Shown: piece by piece, positions 12,801 to 22,722 of the stretch
How the letters are laid out: the number at the start of each line of letters is the position of its first letter
How positions within the stretch are numbered: position 1 is the stretch's first letter
DNA from: Phaeoceros laevis
Taxonomy: Eukaryota > Anthocerotophyta > Anthocerotopsida > Notothyladales
Assembly (NCBI GenBank): GCA_049999765.1
Contig: JBNGIQ010009427.1
Span: 243,391 to 292,028, forward strand
Direction of reading: 5' to 3'
DNA length: 48,638 nucleotides
Position numbers and translations under genes: made by a program
The notes under the pieces: generated by a model
The model's input: only the letters and a program-made list of their open reading frames with translations
What the model was told of the DNA's origin: nothing
Database searches by the model: none

Positions 12801-15023
12801 CCCATCAACAGTATCATGTTCTTCATTGTCTGCAAGCATGCTACACGCTTGAAGCACACTCACAAAAGTCCGATCATTTGGACTTACTCCTGTCTCCTGC
12901 ATTAGTTCGTACATCTGCAAAGCCTTGTCTGCTTGGTCATGCTGGCAATATGCCACAAGCATGGCATTCCATGACACCACATTCTGCTCAGAAATCCTAT
13001 TGAAGGCATCCTGGGCATCCAAGTTGCTCCCACATTTTGCATACAGACTTATCAGGGTGCTCCCAACAAAGACATCTGAATTGTGTCCCTTCATCCCAGC
13101 ACAAGAGTGTACGGCCTTGCCCAGTCCCAGATACTTCACCTTGGTGGATCTCTCATCTACAACAATAGGCTCTTCCTTCTCAGCCAACACACCAAGAGCT
13201 TGGAGTATACTAACAAAGGTCCAAACATCTGCAGATACGGCTTCCTCCTGCATTTGCTCATATAGCTGCAAGGCACGTTCTGATTGGCTCTGCTGGGCAT
13301 ATGCGGCTAGCATTCCATTCCATGACACCAAACTCCGCTGGAACAACCCATGGAACACACTATGTGCATCCAAAATGCTCCCACACTTTCCGTACATACT
13401 CACAAGGGTGTTACCAACATAAACACTTAATTCATGCCCATGTTTCTGGATGTCAGCATGTAAAGTCTTGACCTTTCCCAAAGCCATTATGCTGATAGAT
13501 TGGCCTTCCACAAAAGCTTGATCCTCATGCTCAGCAAGCATGCCACATGCTTGTAGCACACTGACAAACGTGCGGTCATCTGGAATTACACATTCCTCCT
13601 GCATCTGTGCATATAGATGCCAAGCCTTGTCCGCATGGCCCTGCTGAGCATACGCTGTAAGCATCGCATTCCATGACACGACATCCCGATGCAACAACCC
13701 CTCGAACACATTTTGTGCATCCAAAATGCTCCCGCACTTCCCATACATACTGATAAGGGTATTACCAACAAAGACATCTGAATCATAGCCCTTGATACAT
13801 GCATCAACATGCACTCTCTTCCCTGTTTCCAGAAACTTCAATTTGGTGGGTTGTGTTTCCACAAGAATGTCTTCTTTCTTCTCAGCCTGTATACCACATG
13901 CTTGGAGAACACTTACAAAAGTCCGATCATCAGGGCTCACTCCTTCCGTCCGCATTTGACCATACAGCTGCAAGGCCTTCAGTCCTTCTCCCTGCTGGGC
14001 ATATGCTGCGAGCATCACATTCCATGACACCACATCACGCTGGGACAACTCGTCAAACACATTCTGTGCACCAGCAATGTACCCACACTTTGAATACATG
14101 TCGACCAGACAAGTACGCACAAACAAATCAGTATCGCACCTGTGTTTTATAGCTTCAGCATGGATGCGCTTGCCCTCTTCCGCATCAGCTATGCTTGCAC
14201 AAGCCTTGATTAGGCTAACGAAGGTGAATGTCGTTGGCTGCACATTTTGCTCTTGCATCACGTGATACATGTGTAGAGCCTCCCGGCCTTTGCCGCTTGC
14301 TGTGTAGCCCGAAATCAGAGCCGTCCAGGAATAATATGTTCGGTGTTGCAATCTATGAAACAACGTCAGAGCGTCTGCCAGGCCACCGCACTTCACCAAT
14401 GTGCTCACCACATACTCGCCAAGAAATCCAATCTTCTCCAGCCCATACTGGGCCAAATGAGCGTACACTTGCCTCGCCTGAACCAGGGCCCTCCTTTTGG
14501 CGCAAGCTTTCAACAGGGACCTGTACATGTGCACCGAAGGAACAAAGCCCGGCTGGCTCATGCGCAACATGACATCCAGCGCCATGTCCAGTTGTCCCGC
14601 CTCGCAAAGCTTTTGAAGTTCACCAACTGGTGCAAGAGACCCTTGCAGGCGATTTTGTGGCTGTGTATCTAAGGCGAGTCGGCGAGAATCGACCCACATG
14701 GGCTTGAGCTGATTGCTCACCTTGAGCTCTAGTGCTCCTGTGCCAGAAGTCAGGATGGCTGGGGTGTCTCTTGTGCAACCTGTTATCCCACCATTGTGTG
14801 TGTTCAAGAAAAGCTCTTCCCAAAGCTGCTTCAATTTCTCTGGGTGATTGCCACCGGAGTCAAATTCAGCAGATATGCTCCTGCTTGATGCAGAGGAAAA
14901 GACGGCACTGGAAACACACTTCCAACTTGAAACTGAAGTGAGGCATAGACAACATCCAAATCCCGCCATGGATGTGTTAGGAAGAGGGCGATAGCATCGG
15001 GCAAGGACCAGCATGATAGCCAT
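9870..15023 (-). CDS. Giant PLS-class PPR protein with E/E+ region, 1717 aa, single exon
   Basis: Predicted plastid or mitochondrial editing factor that would supply RNA recognition but has no deaminase of its own. Starts at ATG 15023; residues 1-60 are Ser/Cys/Arg rich and suit a targeting peptide. PPRs run from about residue 135 to 1600, about a dozen P-L-S triplets (roughly 36 motifs), far more than the 10-25 usual in this class. Residues 378-1424 are nine tandem copies of a 114-117-residue unit. Each carries about 14 extra residues between the LQACG end of one motif and the GKxxH start of the next, of an LAEKEEDxxVDGxSTKxK type. The C-terminus has a canonical PG box (KKPGQSWID, about 1650-1658) and an E+-like tail, then stops without DYW. 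Such proteins usually act with a separate DYW partner. No frameshift was seen across 5.1 kb, which argues that the gene is under selection. Confidence 0.93.
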   Translation of the reverse strand: MAIMLVLARCYRPLPNTSMAGFGCCLCLTSVSSWKCVSSAVFSSASSRSISAEFDSGGNHPEKLKQLWEELFLNTHNGGITGCTRDTPAILTSGTGALELKVSNQLKPMWVDSRRLALDTQPQNRLQGSLAPVGELQKLCEAGQLDMALDVMLRMSQPGFVPSVHMYRSLLKACAKRRALVQARQVYAHLAQYGLEKIGFLGEYVVSTLVKCGGLADALTLFHRLQHRTYYSWTALISGYTASGKGREALHMYHVMQEQNVQPTTFTFVSLIKACASIADAEEGKRIHAEAIKHRCDTDLFVRTCLVDMYSKCGYIAGAQNVFDELSQRDVVSWNVMLAAYAQQGEGLKALQLYGQMRTEGVSPDDRTFVSVLQACGIQAEKKEDILVETQPTKLKFLETGKRVHVDACIKGYDSDVFVGNTLISMYGKCGSILDAQNVFEGLLHRDVVSWNAMLTAYAQQGHADKAWHLYAQMQEECVIPDDRTFVSVLQACGMLAEHEDQAFVEGQSISIMALGKVKTLHADIQKHGHELSVYVGNTLVSMYGKCGSILDAHSVFHGLFQRSLVSWNGMLAAYAQQSQSERALQLYEQMQEEAVSADVWTFVSILQALGVLAEKEEPIVVDERSTKVKYLGLGKAVHSCAGMKGHNSDVFVGSTLISLYAKCGSNLDAQDAFNRISEQNVVSWNAMLVAYCQHDQADKALQMYELMQETGVSPNDRTFVSVLQACSMLADNEEHDTVDGKSTKTKSLEKGKVLHADACRKGYNSDVFVSNTLVSMYGKCGSLVDAENVFDGLSMRGVVAWTAMLAAYAQQGQAEKSLELYEQMLSDGISPDAWTFVSVLQGCGFLAEREEDFIVDCAATKLTSLGQGKAIHADALRKGYDSDVFVGNSLISMYGKCGSIMDALHVFDGLPQQTVAGWTAILAAHTQQGQVQKALQLYEQMSEDSVSPNDRTFVTLLQAIGVLAEKVGSLGDGLTAKMKLLEKVKIVYGDAWRKGYGSDVFIGNTLVSVYGKCGSIPDAQNVFDGLTKRDVVSWNGMVTAYAQQGQAEEALLLFQKMREEGVSPNDRTFVSVFQACTVFADEEGDVILDGQSIKSKCLEMGKAVHAEARIRGYDSDVFVGNTLVCLYGKCGSIGDAQMVFDGLLKRNVVSWNSMLAALVQQNKAEQALKLYGQMQQEAVSPDNRTFVSALQACGILAEEEGMDGGSTEVKLEEMGKLIHADACKKGYDTDVFVGNTLISMYGKCGNIVDAENVFAGLSQPNVVSWNAMLAAYVQLDQAEKAVQLYKQMQMEPVSPDDRTFVSVLQACGILAEKGEDADGQWTRVKCVKEGKAVHVDAWNKGYQSDVFVSSTLISMYGKCGSIMDAQDVFDGLSERGLVAWNALLSAYLEQGNGEKTLQLYRQMEKYGVSPDGITLACVLQACSYTGSLDVCREIHSTLLFRGDEFSLLLGNTLIHAYGRCASLVDAQIVFDALLQPNVASWNALLAAHARQGNCSASLQCYEKMQLAGVEPDGVTFLSILYACSHAGLVEKGVEFFESMSRVHGLTPEIGHYVSIIDLLGRAGYFTMVQHLLSTVPQKPDLAMWLCVLGACRKHGKVVLGRQAFDCAVRLDPQHSAAYVLMLNIYADAGLWDRANEVKELRQKTSAWKKPGQSWIDHEQKVCSFVVGDQGHHQDARLYCLLEELSFDLRADWHLPYVQNQALTSEQKARESLILTI
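10752..13892 (-). repeat. Nine tandem ~351-bp coding repeats inside the giant PPR gene
   Basis: Units (minus strand order): 13892-13542, 13541-13191, 13190-12840, 12839-12489, 12488-12138, 12137-11790, 11789-11439, 11438-11097, 11096-10752. Lengths are 351 bp except 348, 342 and 345, where codons were lost in the linker. Each encodes one P-L-S triplet plus linker, with near-invariant SDVFVGNTLISMYGKCGS and DRTFVSVLQACG blocks. This is the signature of repeated unequal crossing-over or in-frame duplication. Confidence 0.93.
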
Positions 15024-15399
15024 CCTGTAGACGGTTTAGCAGCGCACAGATCCATCACAGGTCCACCAATGTCAATTCCGCTCATTAGCGCATCGATGTT
15101 GGCAAGCCTCGGCACAGTTGCGCACCATCGCCGTCCGAGCTCGAATACAGCCAACCATGTAGTTTACGCGAGACCATTGGAGGAGCTGTCATGAGGATTT
15201 AGTTGGGCACACTAGCCCACACCACGGCGTGAACACATCTCCTCGTAAGCAGGAAGGTGCTGCGCGGTGCCGGAGGACTCCCTCTCTATGAATTTTGGCG
15301 GCATGAATCAATTTCTACCTGGGCTACTGCTTTCACTGGGGGTTTTGAGCAGCTAACGGCGGTCTCCGCGAAAGTGGAGACAAGTTGCGTTCTCGCAGA
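15024..15399. promoter_or_regulatory. 376-bp spacer between divergent PPR genes
   Basis: The start codons of the giant E-class PPR (-) and the PPR-DYW gene (+) lie only 376 bp apart, so this spacer must hold both promoters or a bidirectional one. No clear core element is visible. Confidence 0.5.
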
Positions 15400-18300
15400 A
15401 TGAGGAGGCCAGCCAAGTTGCTTGTTGCTTGCCTGAATGGCAGTACAGGGAGGGGCGGCATGATCCAGCTACTCGAAGAATCGTGCAGGCGTTTTTCGAC
15501 CCTGGGCACAGAACCAGATTGCAGCAAATCTGGAAGCAGCGTCAGCAAGGTAGCGTCTGCTGTTCACTTCCATGGATTACTATCTTTGTCAATTCACACA
15601 GGGATCTGGTAATGAAGCCTGCTCAATGCGTGTCCTGTTCACAGTTGGCAGTTGACCTTCCCTGATAGCCGCAGATAAATCGCAGCTACCAGGACTTTTT
15701 ACAAAGCACAGAGAGCGGTGGATTGTATGCTGTGCCTTCAGCAAGTTTGGCATGGTTCAATGGACAAGTTGGAATCACCAGGGAAGGGCTCGTTGCCGGT
15801 GCTGGCAGAGGACCAGCTTCAGGGATTGTTGGGCCTGGCCTCGACCTTGGATATGAGAGTTCTGTCAGGTTAGCGTGCAACTCACTTGGGTTTTCGACAG
15901 TTCGCTGCTCCTGGGTTCTGAATGATGGAGCAAGGTTTAACATTGATTGAGTACTTTCAGGTTTAGCAGAGATGAGGACCCTTTGGAGTTCGGTGCCTGG
16001 AGCAAACTTTGTGACAGGGGGGCGCTTGAAGAGGCCTTTCAGATGTTGGACAAGATGGACCAGAGTGGAGCTGTGGTTTCCACAAAAATGCTGCACTACC
16101 TGTTGAAAAGCTGCCTTGTGAGGAGAAATGCCGTTTTGGGCAGGCAGGTCCACGCTCTCTCTGTCAGGTGTGGCCACGAGGCCGACACATATTTAGGTGC
16201 CCACTTGATACGTTTTTATAGTGTACAGGGTTCCTTGACCGAGGCTAACCAGGTATTCAGCCGACTTGCTGCACCAAATGCACATGCCTGGACTGCTATC
16301 ATCTCAGCTTATCGGGATGGCGGCCAGCCTGGGGAGGCCATAAAACTGTACCACCTGATGCGTCAATCAAAAGTAAAACCAAATGACCACACCTTCATGG
16401 CTGTCCTCAAAGCTTGTGCTTCTGCATCGGATCTGTCATCAGGGAAGCTGGTTCACTCCCATGTGAGGGAAACAGGGTCAGAGTCGAATTTGTACCTTGG
16501 AAGCATGCTAATGGACATGTATTCAAAGTGGGGGAGCCTGAAGGATACTCGTACAGTATTCGAGTCTTTGTCAAGGCGAGATGTGGTTGCATGGACTGCT
16601 ATGATTTCTGGATGCACCCAGCATGGCTTGTGTGAGGAGGCCATTTCTCTTTATGATGATATGTTGCAAGATGGTATCACGCCAGATAGTTATACTTTTT
16701 CGAACATTCTAAAAGCGTGTGCAGGCGCTAGAGCAGGGCAAAAGGGTAAGCAGATCCACTACCAGATCCTGGAAAGGGGCCTGGAGACAGAGTTACATGT
16801 TGCGACTTCCCTAGTGGACATGTATGTGAAGTGTGGGGAGCTAGAGGATGCCCGCAGAGTGTTTGACAAGCTGCCGAGCAGAGACGTCGTGATATTGAAT
16901 GTTCTACTGGCAGGATATCTCCAGCAAGGGCTTGGGCAAGAAGTTTTGAATCTGTATTGGACTATGAAACAGGAGGGTTTGCTTCCAGATACGTTCATTT
17001 ATGTCAGTATCCTGAAAGCCTGTGGTGACCTAGGAGCCGTACAGGAGGGAAGGCGATTGCATGCTGAGATTTTGCAAAGGGAACTGGAAGCTGACGCTTT
17101 TGTTGCGAACAGCCTACTGGAAATGTATTCGAAGTGTGGACGTTTGCAGGATGCACAAAGGGTATTTGACGGACTACAGGTTAGAGGTGTGATGGAATGG
17201 AGTACCTTGATTGCTGGATATGCACAGCACGGGCTCGGGCGAATAGCACTGGAGCTCTATGAGAGCATGAAAAAGCAAGGGTTGACACCAGAGTATTTGA
17301 CATTTGTCAGCATCCTTAAAGCTTGTGGCCGTTCAGGAGCCATTAAAGAAGGCAAGCAAATACACAGTGAAATAGTATCAACTGGCCTTCAAGCCAATCT
17401 CATAGTGGGGAGTGCATTGGTGGACATGTATGTCAAATGTGAACATCTGCTAGAGGCACGAAAAGTTTTTGATACTTTACCATCCAAAGACCTGGTGACA
17501 TGGAGCGTGATGATTGCAGGATATGCAAAGCATGGGCTTGGTCATGAAGGTCTTGAACTGTACAGAGCCATGCAACAGGACTGTGTGATACCAGACAATG
17601 TTACGTTTGTGAATATTCTAAAAGCATGTGGAAGCATAGGGGCATTACAAGAGGGCAAACAAATCCATGCTGAAATTTTGAAAAAAGGACTTGAAGGAGA
17701 TCTGTTGATTGGTAGCTCCCTCATGGCCATGTATGCAAAGTGTGGTAGCTTAGATACGGCCAGGAGGATCTTTGATAGACTGCCGTGCAAGGATGTTGTG
17801 CCATGGAGCATCATGATTGCAGGTTACGTTGAGCATGGATGTGGTGAGGAAGCCCTCAAACTTTATCAGAGAATGCGGCAAGATAGCTTGTCACCCGCTA
17901 ACGAGGTCACATTTGTGAGCATTCTTAAAGCATGCGGCAGCAGAGGGGACCTGGAAGAGTTGAGGAAAGTCCACGCCGAAATCCTGGAAAGGGGGTTGGA
18001 AGCCGACAGTATGGTCGGGAACACCCTAATTGACATGTATGCAAAATGTGGCAGCATTACGGATGCCCGTGTAGTGTTTGATAGGTTGCCCAGTAAAGAT
18101 CTTATCACCTGGAGTACTATTATTGGTGGGTATGCTCACCATGGACTCGGTCAGGAAGCCCTTCATCTGTACAAAAGTATGCAAGAAGCAAGCATGGTTC
18201 CAGACGAAATTACATTTGTGAGTGTCTTGAAGGCGTGTAGCTTTGTAGGAGCCATACAGGAGGGAAAGCAAATTCATGCCAGTATTATACAAAGGGGACT

Positions 18301-19300
18301 TGAACAGGACCTGATTGTGGGCAACACTCTGGTGGACATGTATGCCAAGTGCGGGAACCTGGAGGAGGCCTGTAGAGTCTCAGCTAAGCTCCCCACCAGG
18401 GATGTGGTGACATGGAATGCGCTCATCAGTGGCTACGGCCAGCATAATGACTGTGACATGGCCATTCGGTGCTTTTACAACATGCAGGAGGAGGGAGTGG
18501 AACCTGATGCCACAACATTCACAGCTCTTCTTGTCTCTTGCAGCCTCGCAGGCTTGGTGGACAAAGGTTATCACTACTTTGAGATGATGAAGGGAAGAAC
18601 AGACCTGACACCAGGGATAGAACATTACACTTGCATGGTCGATCTTCTGGGCCGGTCAGGGCACCTGAAGGACGCAGAAGCAATGCTGTTACAAATGCCA
18701 CATGCTCCTGACAGTGTGGCTTGGATGTGCCTGCTCAGCGCCTGCAAGACATACGGTAATGCAGAGTTGGGAAGGCGCTGTTTTGATCATCTGGTCCAAC
18801 TGAATCCACAACATGCTGCTGCATATGTTTTGATGTCAAACATATATGCCAGCGCAAGTCGGTGGGCAGACGTAGACGAGATTGAAGCTATGAGAAGCAG
18901 TACTGGTGCTCAAAAGAAGCTTGCGAAGGCGGTGATTGAGGTCGACAAGAAGGTGCACGAGTTCACTGTTGGCGAAGACAGGAGTGACACCTCTGCGGTG
19001 CTCAAGAGCCTGAATGCACAAGTCAAAGTGGAGACAGATGCAGGACTTCGGGCACTGTCAGATAAGGAGCGAGAAGATGCTCTTTGTGGACACGCGGAAA
19101 AGCTGGCAGTAGCCTTCGGTCTCCTCAATACCCCTGAAGGCACACCTTTGTTAGTCATAAAAAATCTCCGAATGTGCCATCACTGCCACAGTGGGACCAA
19201 GATCATTTCTGGCATTGAGAGGAGGGAGATCATAGTGAGGGATGGTCACCGTGTACATCATTTTAAGGCTGGGTCATGTTCGTGTGGGGATGACCTTTGA
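15400..19300 (+). CDS. PPR-E-DYW RNA-editing factor, 1227 aa, atypical DYW end (GDDL)
   Basis: Predicted organellar editing enzyme. The main exon opens right after a TTTCAG acceptor (15961) and has no ATG upstream of the PPRs. Two 5' exons fit: 15400-15549 (ATG; donor AAG/GTAGCG, phase 0) and 15675-15868 (acceptor GCCGCAG, donor CAG/GTTAGC, phase 2). Together they give 1227 residues with a basic, Ser-rich leader. About 25 PPR motifs (eight P-L-S triplets plus flanks) run from about residue 125 to about 1020. The E2 box reads KKLAKAVIEV (about 1100-1109) instead of KEPGCSWIEV. The deaminase domain has HAE (1159-1161), CHHCH (1187-1191) and CSC (1221-1223), so both zinc sites look intact. The last residues are GDDL rather than GDYW. 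It could be C-to-U or of the DYW:KP group. Family call is firm, leader exons moderate. Confidence 0.88.
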
Positions 19301-19642
19301 AACTGGCTTAGGGTCACGCACGGTGATTGTTTGATGGTTGTTGGTGTATGAGTACAAGTCGACCAAAAAGGCTCCCAGGGCTTGTACTCATGCACCAGGA
19401 ACTTGAACGGTGTGTCACTAGTAAGGAGTGTCCCTTGCTCGAATGATCGTGAGTTGTACACTGACGGAGCAACGGCTACGCTCAAATGCACTGACGCTTC
19501 CGTTCTTTTGGAATTTAATTTTACAGCCTAAACTCACAAATACAACGAAGCTCCGATTGCGGACGCTTCATCAAATGATACGGCGCCGAGACGGTGCATC
19601 TTGGCGCCGGATGTATCCAAGACAACACCTATCCTTCGCTGT
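19301..19642. other. Intergenic between convergent PPR-DYW and LHT-A genes
   Basis: The 3' flanks of two convergent genes meet here. Around 19370-19400 there are short palindromic segments of a CCAGGGCTTGTACTCATGCACC type. No gene is seen. Confidence 0.4.
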
Positions 19643-21755
19643 CTAGGCACTATTTTTTTCACACTTGGTTCTGTTATCTTTTAAACCTTTTTGCAAGTGG
19701 AATACGTGGTAAGTTTCGGCATCCTTAATGAGACTCCACATCCCACCTATTGATGCGACGACCATGAGCAGCACTCCCAACACAATGAAGAGCTGTGCAT
19801 GAAGCGAGAGTTTATAATATCAGGGTCAGACGATGTAGAGCTACACCTAACATTGCTACTGCATTTTTAATAGACAGATCGGAAGAGATGCAACTTACCC
19901 AGTTGATGATCCAAGATAGGCTGAAACGTTTTGGCTTCTTCAGTATCAGCCACATCACGCAGGGCATCTATAGACACAAAATAAGCATTTTATGCTCTGC
20001 TAATTGCACAACAAGTTGGCATCCCCATCGACCGTTACTCACAGCTTGTGCAAACTGTATCAATGACCGTACTAAGGTGAGGCCTGCACTTACGAAATAG
20101 GTGGTCGGTGCCAGGGCAAATCCTCCGAAGAAAGCTACCAGAGCACTGAAGAAGGGAAGCAAACAGGCAACGAAGGTCGTGAAACCTGCACAGGACAAAC
20201 ATGATATTCAACACTTGTTACTTCCAAGGAAACTTAGACGCAAGACCTGCATGCAGTTGTCACAGCCATGACGACGACAGAGTTCTCACCAACATAGGCC
20301 GAGCGTGCAACAAGTCGCAGAGAAAATCTGGGTGTCAACCGGAAATACTTCACCAGCACTATCTCCAACATATCATACACTGGCATAGCATACACTTGGT
20401 AGCTGCCAAGAACGTGGACGGCCACCATCATGTTAGCTACGATCATGAGCCCCTTGGGATGTTCCAGCAGTGCCAGAATGTTATCTTCCCTAGCCGCTTC
20501 ACGCCCCCAAGCCCAGTAACCTGCAATTGCCACACTCAGGTAGCAGAATGCAACCACCGCATACGCTAGGCAGACACCTTTCCACATAGCTTTCTTGGAA
20601 GGTCTTGCATCAGTGGAGGGGATGGATGCTTGAATCTCCAATGCTACACTGTGCCCAGCATAAGCAAAGGCAACGGTGCCCAGAGCACTCATCACACCGA
20701 AAACATGGTTTGTCTCACGTGGTAGGTCGTAATTCACTTCACATATCCGACCGCGTGCGACTGAGTCAGTCCAAGCAATGGTCGTGTAGCTGCATGACAA
20801 GAGATGACATCAGAGGCTAGAAAACTACTGGGCATGGCAACTTGGAAATCTGGGCAAAACAGAAAACCACGAGGATCTGCATACCTGAGAGACATCACTG
20901 CAGCAGCCAAGGACACCCCAGATATCGCATTGAAGTTTGGTATCTGGGCCAAAACAAACTGAGCGCTAGCGAACACCAGAACGAAATGGACTATGCCCAT
21001 TGGCCCCTCCTTGTGCCCCTCCTTGTCACCACTTGACTTACGAAGGCCAGGAGTTTCATTCCTTATCAGCCTGTAGACATTTAGCATGGAATGCCCTCCG
21101 CTGACCATGTACACAATGTCCGTGCTAACTTGCACAATTAATTGCATCGGCACAATTATCCAGAGCCCCAATCTTTCCCCAAAAGCCTCCTGCCCCAGCT
21201 CATGGTACCGATCAAACCGCCTTCCAGGCACCATTTCATGCATTTCGACAAGTTGCCAGAACGTATACAGGGTTATGACCCAAGAAAGGAACAATACCAC
21301 GATTCCGGGGCCCCTGCAACCAGAGCACAGACAAAAGCAAACCTTAATTTTCCAGAACAGCAGGACGCCATGGATCCACTCTCATGTCTGTGGAGGCGGC
21401 AAAAAAGCATACCAGGTGAGATAGGCCATTGCCGCTGGAAATCCGAGCACTCCAACCCCTACCACGGCCGTCACATTGTGGAACGCGGAGTACCACCATT
21501 TGGCGTTCCGGGAGGCTGTGACAGGCAACCAGTCATCTATGGCCTTCATCTTTGAAGACCTGCTGCCTCCTCGCTCAACGTACTCCTGAACCACACACAG
21601 GGAACATGAGGTCATGACGAATGCACGCACACCTTGGCCGGATTCCAACAGCAGGCCTGCCTAGCACACAGACACGCCAAGTTCTTCATTTCACCTACCC
21701 TGACAGCGCTCATTTCCAGAAACTGCGCGTCCGTGGCCGGACTGGCGGCCGCCAT
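19643..21755 (-). CDS. Lysine/histidine-type amino acid transporter (LHT-A), complete, 7 exons
   Basis: Plasma-membrane proton-coupled amino acid importer of the AAAP (Aa_trans) family, LHT branch, with 9-11 membrane segments expected. Exons (minus): 21755-21699, 21585-21413, 21313-20885, 20789-20290, 20185-20094, 19967-19899, 19792-19643. They total 1470 nt, 489 residues. Family blocks: [20 protein letters not shown] and [18 protein letters not shown] at the N-terminus, [50 protein letters not shown], and [11 protein letters not shown] late. All borders are GT-AG and all phases agree. The exon after MSLR runs through [12 protein letters not shown] without the intron that LHT-D has there. First of four LHT loci in 14 kb. 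Confidence 0.94.
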
Positions 21756-22344
21756 GATTGCAAGCTATTTCTCCTTCAATTGAGCCTCTCCTACCGCAGC
21801 CGCAGCTCCAGTCCTTCTTCCCCGGCTGGCTGCGGCTGTCCTCAGGCCTGGTGTCTGGAGCTCGCGGGGAGCATTGGCGGCTGCGTCTGCTCCTTGCGCC
21901 GAGGGAGGAGCACGGGGCAGAAGACATTGCGCCTCCAGAGGGGGGAGAGAAATGCTCAGGGCTGTCCTGCCAGAGCGGATCGTGCGGCGGCGCAGCTGGA
22001 GGCGGAAGACCTGGTCCACCCTTCACGATCAGGCAGAAGGTGTTCCGCGACTGGAAACTTTGTTGCAAAGAATGCTCTGCGTAATTGACGTCACTGTGGC
22101 AGTGCGAGACTAACAAGCAAGATCTGCACACAACTGGCGGGTGGCCCTCTTGCCTCAAAGGCGAAGAAAGTTGTGGGACCCCCCTCCCGCGGCCGCGGTA
22201 CCTTCAAGGCCAAGGGACGTGGGATCTTTCCCATCCAGGTGTCACTGTCCGCGAAAGGTAGAGATAGATAGTCTACAGGTTGCTTTCACCACCGTGACCC
22301 CGTCAACTGTTACAGTGATTGACGGGGTCACTGTGCGTGCATCC
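21756..22344. other. LHT-A upstream region
   Basis: GC-rich 5' flank of LHT-A; frames are open on several strands only because of composition. No supported gene. A short inverted pair of a TGACCCCGTCAA / TTGACGGGGTCA type sits at about 22295-22332. Confidence 0.45.
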
Positions 22345-22722
22345 CCTATGTGGTTGATCAATCCCAGTGTTCGAACTTGCTAATTTATTGGGCAAACTTC
22401 CACGGCCAGCGTGTAAGTTGTCCGAGGGCATCAGGGAGATAAACACAGTACATACACTGTGTGTCAGTGTGTGTATTGCTTAACCGACCCCTACTGGGAT
22501 GTGGCCATAACAAGAAGTATGTTTGGATGCATATGGCCATACTGTAGTCTATGTTACAATTCTGCTCATCAGATGGTTCCGACATGACAAACCATGTAGA
22601 CGACAGTTGCTTCCCTTATACGTATACCGATGGACTGCGTTTGCCCCACCAACCCCCACAAATCGTGCCATCCGGCATCCTTCCTCACCACAGTCCTGAG
22701 GGAGCTTCCGCGGGATCGGACT
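22345..22722. repeat. 3' flank copy 1 of the LHT-B/LHT-C segmental duplication
   Basis: This matches 27161-27437 closely (for example GCGTGTAAGTTGTCCGAGGG in both). It lies just beyond the 3' end of the broken LHT-B, as the other copy lies beyond LHT-C. It shows the duplicated block included 3' UTR and flank. Confidence 0.8.

Noticed and set aside
10752-13892. CRISPR-like or satellite array
   Set aside because: The repeats are in-frame PPR coding units of a plant gene, with an open frame throughout.
15686-16177. Minus-strand 163-codon frame
   Set aside because: It lies antisense to exons 2 and 3 of the PPR-DYW gene and shows no homology.
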